Shown: positions 33,274-42,446, counted from the stretch's first letter. The stretch: 64,000 nt of DNA from Candidatus Bipolaricaulota bacterium (GCA_028278555.1 JANQEA010000026.1:97267-161266); one strand, 5' to 3'. The notes: generated by a model not told the origin, from the letters alone. Translations and numbers: made by a program.

Positions 33274-33744
33274 CTAGAGCATCTCCTTGACCGAAGCGAC
33301 TTCACTCAACGTGTAGTCTCGATTCCCTTCGTCCTCGATCGATTCGGCCGCCTTCTCGGCAAGCGCGATGAACTCCTCGGCCTTCGCGCGATCCCCGGCC
33401 ACGGCGTGGGCGCGAGCGAGCGCTTCGTACGCAAACGCGATGTCGAAATCGACGATTTCGTTCGCCTCGCAGATCCCGAGGCAGCGTTTCGCGTGGAAGA
33501 GTGCGGGCTCCGGACGCTCCAGAACCGCGTAGACGCGCGAAATCTGCCACTCGCCTCGCTCGAACTCCAGCGGCGTGCCAACCTCGCCCCAATGGAAACG
33601 CGACGCGTGCGCCGCGTGGACCATCGTGTCCGCCTCGTCCTGTGTCCGTTCGGACTTGTCGAGGAGATCCCAGACCCGGTTGAACAGGCCGATCGCCAGC
33701 TTCTTGTGCGTCTCTTGGTCGATGCCCTTCTCCGATGCAGACAT
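33274..33744 (-). CDS. TPR-like helical repeat protein
   Basis: The protein has 156 residues from ATG 33744 behind GAAGGAGG. It is entirely helical with TPR-like helix pairs (EPALFHAKRCLGICEAN; FDIAFAYEALARAHAVAGDR; AEEFIALAEKAAES). The pattern A-Y-E-A-L-A-R-A-H-A-V-A-G-D is typical of a tetratricopeptide unit. Probable cytosolic scaffold; no partner is evident. Confidence 0.7.
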   Translation of the reverse strand: MSASEKGIDQETHKKLAIGLFNRVWDLLDKSERTQDEADTMVHAAHASRFHWGEVGTPLEFERGEWQISRVYAVLERPEPALFHAKRCLGICEANEIVDFDIAFAYEALARAHAVAGDRAKAEEFIALAEKAAESIEDEGNRDYTLSEVASVKEML

Positions 33745-33846
33745 CACGCCTCCTTCGATGGCGAATCCATCATACGGAATCTCTCGAAGCGATGCGGAGT
33801 CCGCGTGAAGGATCTCCGGCGATGTCGTGAGCCTTGCGCCGCAGAT

Positions 33847-35433
33847 CTAGTCGCCCGATGCAGAGTCGTTGCCCGAGACAACGATCTCGATCGCGGCCTC
33901 GAAGATGGCCTCACGATCGTCGTCCTTCGCCGCCTGCTCGAGCATGAACCGAACGTCGGGCTCGACGATCCCGGCGAAGACCTCGACTCCGTTGGTGGTG
34001 ACGACGATCGGACGATCCAAGTCGAACTGCTCGCTGCTCATGAAGAGGGTGTACCGCGCGACGTTCCGGACCGTGACATCAATCCGGTTCCCGTCGGCGA
34101 CCGCCTCGATCGATCCGGTCATCTCGTCGCGTGCGTAGAGGGCTTCGATCGACGTGATCTGTCCCTCCAGGACGAGCGTCTCGCCGTTTCGAATCACCTC
34201 GATCTCGATCGGCTCGCCGGGATTCTTTGCATCGACGATCCCGGGGACCTCGTAGCCGGTCTCGACTGGGAACTCGGCGATTCGAACGATCTTGTCTCCG
34301 GTCTTCACGCCGGAGAAGTGAGCGATCGACCATGGTTCGACGCCGACGACCACAAACCCGACGTCTGTGCCCTGGTAGGCGAACGTGGCGCCAAACTCGA
34401 TCTCCTCCTTCAGCGGCCAGATGTTCATCTCTCTGAATTCGGCGTTGTTTCCTACATCGACGATCTTGTCGATCCGAACCCAGTCGCACCGGCCGGCGGC
34501 GACGTCCGAGGCCTCCCAGATGACGCGCGCCCGATACGGGTTTCGCTCGACGTTCTCGATGAACGCGATCACTTCCGGACGTTCGATGTCGATGATGTTG
34601 ATGTCGTGGCCGGATCGATGTGCCATCCAGTCGATGTCGACTCCATAGGCGAGGAGCTGGTCGACGTACAGGCGGATCTCTGCCGCGGGGTAGATCTCGT
34701 CGTACATCCCGTTCGAGGCTCGGATCGGCCGATTGAGCAGGTTCCTCGGGTACGTCTGGTACGGTCCCTTGCCAGCAATCCCCGGATGGCCGTAGGTGGC
34801 GATGAAGCCCGCCCAGGCGGTCGGGTCGTGGTACCCCATCCACAGGGCTCCTGTCCCCCCATCCGAGAATCCTGACAGGAAGACCCGATTCTCGTCGATG
34901 TTGTAGGTTGACTTGAGCGACGCCAACTGCGCCAGCAGGTTCGCGCGGCCGGCTTCGCTCCACCAGGTCGCCCCTTCGTCGCCGTGCGGCATCACGAGGA
35001 TCCAGCCTTCCGTTTCGGCTGTCGGCCCCCATAAGGCCCGTCGCCGGATCAGGCCCTCAACCGGATACGGCGGATGGGAGACGGCTCCATGAAGATCGAC
35101 CAGTACCGGGTACCGGGCGAGGGGGTGATAGCCCTCTGGGACGTAAACGTGATACGGGCGTGCCGTGCCGTCGATGCACTCGTTGTAGTAGACGGACCAG
35201 CCTCGGGCGACGTCCTCCGAGTAGGAGCGGCCGGCTCTCAGGCGGCTCGCGATCTCGTCCGCGCCGATCCCAGCCGCAACCAGCGCGTCGATCGCCGCCG
35301 CAACCTCGCTTGAGTCGGAAGCTGCGTAGTATGCCTCCATCAGCCCATCGAGATCGGCTCCGAGCGCAGCAGCAGCCAGCGCGAGCAGGACAACCAGAAT
35401 CGCGACGCTGGTCCTTCCGAGTCGATACAACAT
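33847..35433 (-). CDS. Secreted esterase (PHB-depolymerase/feruloyl-esterase type) with internal PDZ-like domain
   Basis: The protein has 528 residues from ATG 35433 with a signal peptide (LGRTSVAILVVLLALAAAAL). Residues about 60-320 form an esterase domain: HVYVPEGYHPLARYPVLVDLHG, the nucleophile elbow LSGFSDGGTGALW and a His in HRSGHDINIID. Residues about 345-420 look like a PDZ domain (WSIAHFSGVKTGDKIVRIAE; ETLVLEGQI). A beta-rich C-terminus follows. PDZ domains are usual in proteases, not in secreted esterases, so the architecture is uncommon. It is exported and probably periplasmic. Confidence 0.82.
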   Translation of the reverse strand: MLYRLGRTSVAILVVLLALAAAALGADLDGLMEAYYAASDSSEVAAAIDALVAAGIGADEIASRLRAGRSYSEDVARGWSVYYNECIDGTARPYHVYVPEGYHPLARYPVLVDLHGAVSHPPYPVEGLIRRRALWGPTAETEGWILVMPHGDEGATWWSEAGRANLLAQLASLKSTYNIDENRVFLSGFSDGGTGALWMGYHDPTAWAGFIATYGHPGIAGKGPYQTYPRNLLNRPIRASNGMYDEIYPAAEIRLYVDQLLAYGVDIDWMAHRSGHDINIIDIERPEVIAFIENVERNPYRARVIWEASDVAAGRCDWVRIDKIVDVGNNAEFREMNIWPLKEEIEFGATFAYQGTDVGFVVVGVEPWSIAHFSGVKTGDKIVRIAEFPVETGYEVPGIVDAKNPGEPIEIEVIRNGETLVLEGQITSIEALYARDEMTGSIEAVADGNRIDVTVRNVARYTLFMSSEQFDLDRPIVVTTNGVEVFAGIVEPDVRFMLEQAAKDDDREAIFEAAIEIVVSGNDSASGD

Positions 35434-35659
35434 GCTGGGCACCTCTTTCCCGGCTATGACCGGATTCCTCGTGCTCGCAAGTTGTCTCGCTGTGGAGCCT
35501 CGCCGGCCGATCGGCCCGACGTGTCAGGTTCCTTCGAACCAGCCCATTGGGATTGTACCGCGCTTGAGGGCACGTTCGCATCCAAGACTCGATCGCACCG
35601 CTCCTACTGCGTCGGGTGTGATAGGATAAGCTCATCCGGTCAGAATGGAGGGATTTACG

Positions 35660-36337
35660 ATGAAGACCCAGAGCATCCTATGGGCGGCCGTGCTGGCCGT
35701 TGGGTTCGGCTTGATCTGTATCGCCTCGACAGAGAACCTCAGGGAGTATGAGTTCATCCAGACGGACCGGAATGTTGCGCTGTTCAACAACCTGAGCGAG
35801 ACGACCTACAGCGGTCTTCGAATCGTCTTCGCAGAGGAAGTCACCGTCCTCCAGGCGTTCGGTTTCGGCGCGAAGGTGGCGCTCACGTCGAACGAAGCCG
35901 GCGAGGTCCTTCTTGAGGGAGAGATCCCTCCCCATTCGTCCGTCGAGTTCGACTGGCCGAGCGACGGACCGCGGATCGAGGCCGCCTACTGGATCGATAG
36001 CGACGGCCTCGTCTGGATCGACATCCATTCGCCTCTCGCGAAGATGTGGTACGTCTTACCGCGAGGGACCGATGACCAGGAGAACGGCTGCGCCTGGTAC
36101 GTCCCGCTCGAGGTCGAGTTCCACGCAAACTGGTCGAAGGACCCTGACGGACTGCCGCTCGTCCGCTACCTGTGGAGCTGGAGCGATGGACTCACGCTCG
36201 AAGGTGTGCGCGTCAAGCGGCGATTCCTCGACAGCGGATGGTACACCGTCATCCTCACCGTTTGGGATGCCGAGGGACTCACCCATTCGATCACGAAGGA
36301 GATCTATATCTTCCGCTACGCCTGCGGAGACGAGTAG
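35660..36337 (+). CDS. Secreted protein with C-terminal PKD domain
   Basis: The protein has 225 residues from ATG 35660 (GGAGGG upstream) with a signal peptide (SILWAAVLAVGFGLICIA). The first half is beta-rich with the pattern LSETTYSGLRIVF. The C-terminal ~85 residues are PKD-like: EVEFHANWSKDPDGLPLVRY and LWSWSDG, ending in a typical WYTVILTVWDAEG strand. PKD domains are extracellular Ig-like modules for adhesion or spacing. Function unknown. Confidence 0.75.
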   Translation: MKTQSILWAAVLAVGFGLICIASTENLREYEFIQTDRNVALFNNLSETTYSGLRIVFAEEVTVLQAFGFGAKVALTSNEAGEVLLEGEIPPHSSVEFDWPSDGPRIEAAYWIDSDGLVWIDIHSPLAKMWYVLPRGTDDQENGCAWYVPLEVEFHANWSKDPDGLPLVRYLWSWSDGLTLEGVRVKRRFLDSGWYTVILTVWDAEGLTHSITKEIYIFRYACGDE

Positions 36338-36384
36338 CGGGCGGGTCCACATCCTAGACGTACTACGACTGGGCAGTCCTACCG

Positions 36385-37104
36385 CTATGGATCTCTTCCC
36401 TCGCTGTCGCCGTCGTCCGAGTCAGATGACGAACTCGATGACGTCGTCGCCGGCAGCTCCGTGATCCGGAAGTACGCGAAGTCAGCGACGCTCTGGGTTC
36501 CACCGGGCGTCGCGTCGCCGGTCGTCACCAGACCGACGCCGCCAAACCGCATCTCGCGGCTCCGGTGCTTGATGACAAGGGTCCAATCGGTTCCGTTCTC
36601 GCTGTAGTAGCCGAAGTAGTCCGGGCCTTCCTTCGTCACTTTCAGATAGGCCATATCCTTGGCCCGCGTGACGATCTGCTTGTTGGCGACCGGCGTCCCC
36701 CGCTGCTCGAAGTCAAAGTAGACCTTGTTCCCGCCACAGTAGCCGCAGTAGGCCCGTCCGAGCATCAGGAAGTTGCTGTCATCTTCGTACAGCACGAGAC
36801 CGGCCATCTGAAAGTCCTCGTATGGCTCGAAGTAGACGAGCGTCTCGATCTCGTAGTTTCCCTCCGGCGGGTCGCGAAGAAGGAGATTCCTCGCGTTGTT
36901 CGAATCGTACAGAAGCCCTCCCGGCTCGGTCTCGATTCTCAGGAATCCCTCCCTCTCGGTGAGATTCCACGCATCGGGCGTCTCGCGGATCCATCGCCAG
37001 CCATCCAGGAGCGCCCCGTCGAACTCGTCGACCCACTCGACCGTCTGACAGAGCGCCGTAACGGCCACGACTGCGATCAAGATGACTGGAATGCTCTTGC
37101 GCAC
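36385..37104 (-). CDS. Secreted concanavalin A-like (DUF1349/GH43 C2-type) domain protein
   Basis: The protein has 239 residues from GTG 37104 behind GAGGGAGGAAG. After a signal peptide (IPVILIAVVAVTALC), one jelly-roll domain is visible: VDEFDGALLDGWRWIRE, NYEIETLVYFEPYEDFQMAG and LVLYEDDSNFLML, ending YFGYYSENGTDWTLV. This matches the beta-xylosidase C-terminal/DUF1349 family of carbohydrate-binding-like folds. The C-terminus is a Ser/Asp-rich low-complexity tail (SSSSSSDSDDGDSEG). No catalytic module is attached. Confidence 0.78.
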   Translation of the reverse strand: MRKSIPVILIAVVAVTALCQTVEWVDEFDGALLDGWRWIRETPDAWNLTEREGFLRIETEPGGLLYDSNNARNLLLRDPPEGNYEIETLVYFEPYEDFQMAGLVLYEDDSNFLMLGRAYCGYCGGNKVYFDFEQRGTPVANKQIVTRAKDMAYLKVTKEGPDYFGYYSENGTDWTLVIKHRSREMRFGGVGLVTTGDATPGGTQSVADFAYFRITELPATTSSSSSSDSDDGDSEGRDP

Positions 37105-37283
37105 TCTTCCTCCCTCCTCGCGAAGCCACGTAGCTTCACGGCAGGCCGAGTATAGAGCCATCAGGTAGTCTCAGACCAAACCTGAGGAGAACACCCGCGC
37201 GACCCTCTGTTCGAGCAGGATTGACTGTTCCCTCGGACTCGCCGTAGATTCCTTCTCAGGCTTGGTATTCGAGGGAGGACAGA

Positions 37284-39485
37284 ATGAAGCGATCAACGAG
37301 TGGCAGAGTGGCAATCATCCTACTGCTTTGCGCATTGGCAATGTCTCTCGGAGCGGCCGATGAGGCGTGTCCACCCAGCGCCCTCGCCACCGATTCCATC
37401 ACCGTGGAGACCGAATACGGAAGCTTCACGATCGATGTCTGCGTGGTACGTGACGCGGCTACGTCAGAAGACATCTATACGCTGACCGTCACGAACCTAG
37501 ATCTCGACTGCCCGATCCAGAGTTTCGGCATCCGCCCGATTGCCGGCGTCGCAGCGCAACTCGAACCGAGCGACGCGTGGTCGCCGGCCAACGAGGAGCC
37601 GCACTGGTGGATCTGGGATGCTCCGGCGTGGGCCGCCATCCGAAAGGACGAATCGCGGAGCTTCAGCTTCCGGATTCCAGGTACATCCGAGCCCTACCCC
37701 ATTTCTGGTGCCGCGTTCTTGAGCCCTCTCTCGTCCTGCGGAGGGACCGAGCTCGCGTTCGGAGTCCTGGGGGCAACGGAGGCTTCCGGTGCCATTGCCC
37801 GCCAGGCTTTCAGCTCGCTCTGCACCTGTGGGGGGGCTTCGGGAGCTCTCGAAGTCGCGGAGCAGATCACGGTCCCTCGCGGGTATCGGGCGGAGTATCT
37901 CGTCGCTCCCTCGGGCCTCAACGTCCCATCCGACGTCGCGATCTCCCCGAACAGCGAGATCTTCGTGACCTCGAGCCGCGCAGGGACGATCTACCGCGTG
38001 ACGCTGGACGGCTCGATTCGCCAGTTCGCATCGAGTCACGCCTATGCGATCGATGCAGACGCTGCGGGTCGGATCTACGGCTACAACTTCCCAGATCGCA
38101 AGGTGCTCGCTTTCGGAGCCTCAGGGAAGGTGGAGATCCTTGCTCGTCTTCCGGAGACTGCCTGTGAAAGCAGCCTGGCAGCCGCACCCGATGGAACCCT
38201 CTACATCGCGTACAACTACTGCGCGGGCGACGAGATGGGGGGGGCGACGGTCTATCGTCTCCGGCCAGACAGCCGAGTTCCGGAGGCCATATACGTCGAG
38301 AAGGGGTTCACCAACATCAACGCGGTTGACGTCGCCGGTGATGGCTCCGTCTACATCGTGAGAGATGAGAGGGAACTCTGCACGGTCGACGTCGAGAGAG
38401 GCCAGGTCCACCGACTCACAACGCTCTCCTTCCGCGTCTCGTTTCATGGGCTTGCTGTGGCTTCCGATGGGTCGATCTACCTTTCGCAGGGCGGGATGAC
38501 AGCCCAGGGTGCAGTCTACCGCTACCTCCCGGATGAAGACACGATACGCAAGATCGCGGCGTTCGATGGGAACGGAATCCAGGGAATCGAGGTGCTGGAG
38601 GATGGATCGCTGGTTGGCGTCCAACGAGCCATCGGCGGCTTTCAACGGATCTACCCGAACGGGGTCACATCTCCGATCGTCAGGCCGAACGGCCTCGTCT
38701 CCCCGCAGTCAATCACCGCGACACCCTGCGGTGAACTCGTCGTTGTCAACGATGAGGCCGGATGGGCAGCGATCGTCTGTCCGAATGGCACAGTCAAGCC
38801 GTTCGTGGCAATGAACTCGTTCATGCCGCCGCTCACGCACGTGGCCAGCACCCCGGACGGGAGCATCATCGCCGGCGAGTCGGCGCCCGGTTTTCCATCG
38901 CATCTCGTGAAGTACTCGAGGTCCGGGTCGAGCGTGATCCTCGCAGCCGACATTCACGACGTCAGCGGCGTGGCTGTGGCTGCGGATGGGACGATCTATG
39001 CGGCAGCGACGCGAGAGAACCGAATCTATGTCTTGTCGCCGGATGGAGCGCGAGATGTCCTCACGACGGATGTGAGGAAGCCCCAGGCCCTCGCGCTCTC
39101 CGAAGACGGACGGCTGTTCGCCGTCGTCAATCGGAATACGACGGACCCGCTCGAATCCTCAGCGTACGGTGATGCGATCGTCGAGATCTTGTCGAACGGA
39201 GCCGTCCGCCTGATCGCCGAAGTCCCTTGGTGCACAGACCTGGTTCTGGATGACGCAGGAACCATCTACGTCGCCACGGAGGAGTCCGTGTGGCGGATCA
39301 CCGCGTCTGGGAGCCGATCGGTCCTCGCGTCCGGCTTCGAGGGAGCACGTGGACTCACCCTCCTCGACGGGAACCTCTACGTCACGGATGACGCCGCCAA
39401 CGCCATCATCCGGATCGTGTACGTCGGCGGCGACGAGCCTGGAGATACAGAAGAGGAATCGGAGAAGGAAGTCGAGATTCCATAG
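37284..39485 (+). CDS. Secreted NHL/SMP-30-like beta-propeller protein
   Basis: The protein has 733 residues, ATG 37284 behind GGGAGGACAG, with signal peptide VAIILLLCALAMSLGAA. Residues about 30-190 form a beta-sandwich with several Cys pairs. From about 200 to 720 at least ten repeats of the form AxxxDGxIYVxxxxxxxIxxV appear (VPSDVAISPNSEIFVTSS; GVAVAADGTIYAAATREN; DLVLDDAGTIYVATEE), the signature of NHL/SMP-30 blades. These could make two propellers. The tail is acidic (DTEEESEKEVEIP). It is an extracellular binding or lactonase-like protein; catalysis is not evident. Confidence 0.8.
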   Translation: MKRSTSGRVAIILLLCALAMSLGAADEACPPSALATDSITVETEYGSFTIDVCVVRDAATSEDIYTLTVTNLDLDCPIQSFGIRPIAGVAAQLEPSDAWSPANEEPHWWIWDAPAWAAIRKDESRSFSFRIPGTSEPYPISGAAFLSPLSSCGGTELAFGVLGATEASGAIARQAFSSLCTCGGASGALEVAEQITVPRGYRAEYLVAPSGLNVPSDVAISPNSEIFVTSSRAGTIYRVTLDGSIRQFASSHAYAIDADAAGRIYGYNFPDRKVLAFGASGKVEILARLPETACESSLAAAPDGTLYIAYNYCAGDEMGGATVYRLRPDSRVPEAIYVEKGFTNINAVDVAGDGSVYIVRDERELCTVDVERGQVHRLTTLSFRVSFHGLAVASDGSIYLSQGGMTAQGAVYRYLPDEDTIRKIAAFDGNGIQGIEVLEDGSLVGVQRAIGGFQRIYPNGVTSPIVRPNGLVSPQSITATPCGELVVVNDEAGWAAIVCPNGTVKPFVAMNSFMPPLTHVASTPDGSIIAGESAPGFPSHLVKYSRSGSSVILAADIHDVSGVAVAADGTIYAAATRENRIYVLSPDGARDVLTTDVRKPQALALSEDGRLFAVVNRNTTDPLESSAYGDAIVEILSNGAVRLIAEVPWCTDLVLDDAGTIYVATEESVWRITASGSRSVLASGFEGARGLTLLDGNLYVTDDAANAIIRIVYVGGDEPGDTEEESEKEVEIP

Positions 39486-39530
39486 GGAGCTGTGTTCGCG
39501 ACGAGCAACTCCGACTGCTGTCTCCACAGA

Positions 39531-39606
39531 CAGGATGCTGAACCTTGGCTGTTCGGCCTCACAGCCATTGCCGAACAGCTCGTGAGTTTCGCACGGCGCG
39601 AAACTT
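39531..39606. repeat. Double-hairpin dispersed repeat, copy 1
   Basis: The unit starts CAGGATGCTGAACCTTG, then hairpin I with perfect 10-bp arms GCTGTTCGGC (39548-39557) and GCCGAACAGC (39570-39579), then TCGTG and hairpin II with 8-bp arms AGTTTCGC (39585-39592) and GCGAAACT (39598-39605). A second copy lies at 41320-41406. It lies between the propeller gene and the four-helix membrane protein gene. Confidence 0.8.
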
Positions 39607-39764
39607 GGAAGGATCTCGGCTGCTTCTGGGGCAAAGCGTCTAGCTCCATGGTGGCCTGTGAGAGGTGCCGGAAACGGACTCCCAGGTCGTGCGCTCCAGT
39701 TGGCCTGCAATTGGCAGATGCCTCGCATCCTCATAGACTCACTCTAGTTGGGGAAGGAGGCGAG

Positions 39765-40259
39765 ATGTTTGGTGTTGCGCTATTCGGAGGGATTCTCACA
39801 GTCGTAGGCGTGTTCCTCCCGTGGATGCAGGTCGGGGCTCTACTCGTCAATCGTGGCATAGATAACCCGGACGGGGCAATCGCCTTGGGAATAGGCATCG
39901 GGGCATGCGCGCTTGCTCTGTTCGGCCTCTTGCGCGCCATGCAGCGAAGGTCCGCGAGAAGTTCTGGGAGAACGTTTCGCTTCAGAACACTGCTGGGAAT
40001 TGCGCTGATCCTTGCCGCTATTGTGTTGTTCATCACAGGGTTCATTGATCTGAGGGATGTCCAGAGCCGGGTGGCTGACGCGGGCGAGACAGTCTTCGGA
40101 GACGTCGCATCCGTTGGGTCAGGCCTCTACATGCTCCTAGTTGGCGCTGTTGTTTTAGGAATCGGCGGACTCGGAAGCCTGCTACGCCGCCCGGAGGGTC
40201 AGCGCGGGAGCAATGAACTAGAAGCATCAGTAGAAGAGGAGGAACACGTTGGGCAGTAG
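39765..40259 (+). CDS. Integral membrane protein, four predicted helices
   Basis: The protein has 164 residues from ATG 39765 behind GGAAGGAGG. Helices are near 3-22 (LFGGILTVVGVFLPWMQVG), 38-58, 75-95 and 115-138, with a basic loop (AMQRRSARSSGRTFR) and an acidic C-terminal tail. It overlaps the next gene by 11 nt. No family was recognised. Confidence 0.65.
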   Translation: MFGVALFGGILTVVGVFLPWMQVGALLVNRGIDNPDGAIALGIGIGACALALFGLLRAMQRRSARSSGRTFRFRTLLGIALILAAIVLFITGFIDLRDVQSRVADAGETVFGDVASVGSGLYMLLVGAVVLGIGGLGSLLRRPEGQRGSNELEASVEEEEHVGQ

Positions 40260-40887
40260 GGCGTTGCTGGTCTTTGCAGCTGTGATCATAGCTTCCGGCT
40301 CTCTTGCCACATTCGCCGCCGCCGACATCGACGTCCTTTCGTGGATGTGGTATCGAGATGAACTGGGTTACTACCGAGTGGTGGGTGAGGTAGAGAATGT
40401 TGGCGACTCGAACGCCAAGTTTGTCATGCTGACAGCCACTTGGTATTCAGCTGCTGGATCGGTTGTAGCCACAGACTTCTCTTTCGCGTTCTTGGACATC
40501 ATCAAACCAGGCGAGACCTCTCCCTTCCAGATCATCCTGATTGATGAAGACGTTCAAGCTGAGAGAGTCAGGCTCCAGTGGGAGTGGGATGAAACTCGAG
40601 AGCAGCCAGGGCGAAACATTCGGGTCCGGGACATCAATGCGAGTTACGCCGCCGACGTGGACTGCCTTGAGGTCATCGGCGAGGTAGAGAACCTGGGAGC
40701 GCTATCTGCAGAGTTCGCGATGATCATCTTGACGTGCTACGACGAGGAAGGCGAGGTAGTCGCTGTCGACTTCACGTTCTCAACACTAGACAGGATAGCA
40801 CCGGGCGCTACGTCTCCCTTCAAGGCCTACATCTGCGAGCGGGCTCGGGACATCAAGCGATACAGATACATCGTGCAATACAACTAA
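40249..40887 (+). CDS. Secreted protein with two FxLYD-like domains
   Basis: The protein has 212 residues; the TTG at 40249 follows GAGGAGGAACACG and overlaps the upstream gene. After a signal peptide (LLVFAAVIIASGSLATFA), two similar domains are visible: GEVENVGDSNAKFVMLTATW with LDIIKPGETSPF, and GEVENLGALSAEFAMIILTC with LDRIAPGATSPF. Each matches the FxLYD Ig-like fold (GEV.N.G...A..V.....Y...G.V). Function unknown; extracellular. Confidence 0.75.
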   Translation: MGSRALLVFAAVIIASGSLATFAAADIDVLSWMWYRDELGYYRVVGEVENVGDSNAKFVMLTATWYSAAGSVVATDFSFAFLDIIKPGETSPFQIILIDEDVQAERVRLQWEWDETREQPGRNIRVRDINASYAADVDCLEVIGEVENLGALSAEFAMIILTCYDEEGEVVAVDFTFSTLDRIAPGATSPFKAYICERARDIKRYRYIVQYN

Positions 40888-40898
40888 GGAGGTCCCTT

Positions 40899-41159
40899 GT
40901 GACAAGGACTCAGGGAGGACTTGCCCCCGTGTTGTTCCTGGCTATCGCAGGGCTTCTCGGTTCTCACGCCAACTCCTGAGCCCGAGGCGTTGACGCAGTG
41001 GAAGTATCGACTCGAGAGCCCCGCGACTACGCCTTCGCTCGCGAGATGACCCAGCTGGGCGAGCAGGGGTGGGAACTAGTCTTCGCGCACCAGGCTCGTG
41101 ATTCGAAGACTGAGGACTACAACTACGAGATGATCTTCAAGCGACCGGCCACTGGCTAA
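40899..41159 (+). pseudogene. Frameshifted secreted DUF4177-like gene
   Basis: A GTG at 40899 with a perfect TAAGGAGGT opens a signal peptide (APVLFLAIAGLLGSHANS) but stops at TGA 40977-40979. In the +1 frame the sequence continues TPTPEPEALTQWKYRLESP. A further shift in a CCCC run near 41022 restores PRDYAFAREMTQLGEQGWEL and YNYEMIFKRP, ending TAA 41159. The WxYR...LGxxGWELV...FKRP pattern is DUF4177-like. Two compensating 1-nt indels suggest decay or assembly error. 41160-41319 shows nothing else. Confidence 0.65.
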
Positions 41160-41319
41160 ACAGTTGGATCGCCGGATTACCTTGGCCACCCACTGCAGCG
41201 GCAGGCTGGCGATTCCTCACAGTTCACCTAGGCTTCGGTGCGCTGTGCGGCTATTGGAAAGCTCGTAGTCGCGGGGAGCGTCTGAAGCTCTATTCAGGAC
41301 ATACTTCTTGTACCCACGG

Positions 41320-41406
41320 CAGGATTCTGAACCTTGGCTGTTCGGCCTCAACCGCGGCTGCCGAACAGCTCGTGAGTTTCGCTTCCGCTTGTACACTCGC
41401 GAAACT
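41320..41406. repeat. Double-hairpin dispersed repeat, copy 2
   Basis: It has the same layout as copy 1: CAGGATTCTGAACCTTG, hairpin I GCTGTTCGGC (41337-41346)/GCCGAACAGC (41360-41369), TCGTG, and hairpin II AGTTTCGC (41375-41382)/GCGAAACT (41399-41406). The stems are identical to copy 1, while both loops differ in sequence and length, which points to selection on the stems. It lies near the 3' side of tRNA-Arg. Confidence 0.8.
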
Positions 41407-41424
41407 CGGGAGGTTCTCGCTGGC

Positions 41425-41465
41425 GGGGGTAGAAGAGGGGCAGGACCAGTGTCCTGCCCCTCTTC

Positions 41466-41472
<7 letters not shown>
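41425..41472 (-). terminator. 22-bp perfect hairpin overlapping the 3' end of tRNA-Arg
   Basis: Arms 41425-41446 and 41451-41472 are perfectly complementary over 22 bp with a 4-nt loop. Read on the minus strand, the first arm includes the last 7 nt of the mature tRNA (acceptor 3' strand and discriminator). It is the likely terminator of rnc-tRNA, but it competes with acceptor-stem folding. Confidence 0.65.
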
Positions 41473-41539
<67 letters not shown>

Positions 41540-41541
41540 GT

Positions 41542-42234
41542 CTAGAATTCCTCGAGCATCAAGTATAGCTGCTTCGCCGCTGCTTGTTCGGCGTCTTTCT
41601 TGCTCCGGCCGCGCCCGACGCCGCGATGGCCCGCGACGGCAACGCCGACGGTGAATTCCTTCTTGTGCTCTTTCCCTTTCGAATTGACGACGGAGTAGTT
41701 CGGGCGGCAGTCGAACAGGCGCTGTGCCGTCTCCTGCAGAAGACTCTTGTAGTCGCCGGTGGTCGACTGCTCGACCAGAAACCGCTCGATGTCGTCTCGC
41801 AGACAGCGGACAACGAACTTCGAGGCGAACGCGTAGCCCCGTTCCAAGTAGAGGATCGCGACGAGCGCCTCGAACGCGTTGCCGCGGTTGTTCGGTCGCT
41901 GGCGGCCGCGGTTCGCTTCCTCCCCCTTCCCCAGGCGGAGATAGTCGGCGAGGTTCAGCTCATCCGCCTTCTCGGCGAGGAGCGGGCGACTGACGGCGAC
42001 TGACTTCGCCTTCGTCAGCCGGCCTTCATCCGCGTTCGGATACTGACTGTAGAGATGGCTGGTGACAGCCAGATCGATGACCGCATCGCCGAGGAATTCG
42101 AGTCGTTCATTCGATCCACGGGGGTCGCCGACCTCATTGACGTACGAACTGTGGAGGAATGCGCGCTCGAGAACATCGGGGGCAATCCGCAGGCGAAGCT
42201 TCCTAGCCAGCTCTTCGATCGGTCTGTGCTTCAT
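41542..42234 (-). CDS. rnc: Ribonuclease III
   Basis: The protein has 230 residues from ATG 42234 (MKHRPIEELARKL); an ATG six codons upstream (42252) is also possible. The RNase III signature NERLEFLGDAVIDLA is near residue 38, and a second catalytic acidic cluster is in NNRGNAFEALVAILYLE (E-x6). A C-terminal dsRNA-binding domain spans about 155-228 (GRGRSKKDAEQAAAKQLY). It cleaves dsRNA in rRNA and mRNA processing. The gene is directly followed by tRNA-Arg, so its transcript must be processed at the tRNA. Confidence 0.95.
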   Translation of the reverse strand: MKHRPIEELARKLRLRIAPDVLERAFLHSSYVNEVGDPRGSNERLEFLGDAVIDLAVTSHLYSQYPNADEGRLTKAKSVAVSRPLLAEKADELNLADYLRLGKGEEANRGRQRPNNRGNAFEALVAILYLERGYAFASKFVVRCLRDDIERFLVEQSTTGDYKSLLQETAQRLFDCRPNYSVVNSKGKEHKKEFTVGVAVAGHRGVGRGRSKKDAEQAAAKQLYLMLEEF

Positions 42235-42446
42235 CGCGTTCCAGTCCCTCATCGGAGGGCTCACAAGGCACCGTGAGTCCCTCCTGCACCCGGTGCGGAT
42301 GATACCCGAAGCCTATCCTGAGGACGAACGCGCCGATTCAACGACCCGCCTCCAAAGGACTCCTTCCCAGCCTAAATTTGATATGTAGGGTTATTTTTCT
42401 TGTTTCTCCTGCCGCCAGCCTGTATCCTTCCTGCGAGGTGATGGAT

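Noticed and set aside
33241..34875. Plus-strand open frame of 544 codons
   Set aside because: Antisense to the TPR-like and esterase/PDZ genes; composition is that of a shadow frame.
37284..39485. Possible CRISPR or direct repeat from the periodic sequence
   Set aside because: Periodicity comes from beta-propeller blades at protein level; DNA units are not identical and there are no spacers.
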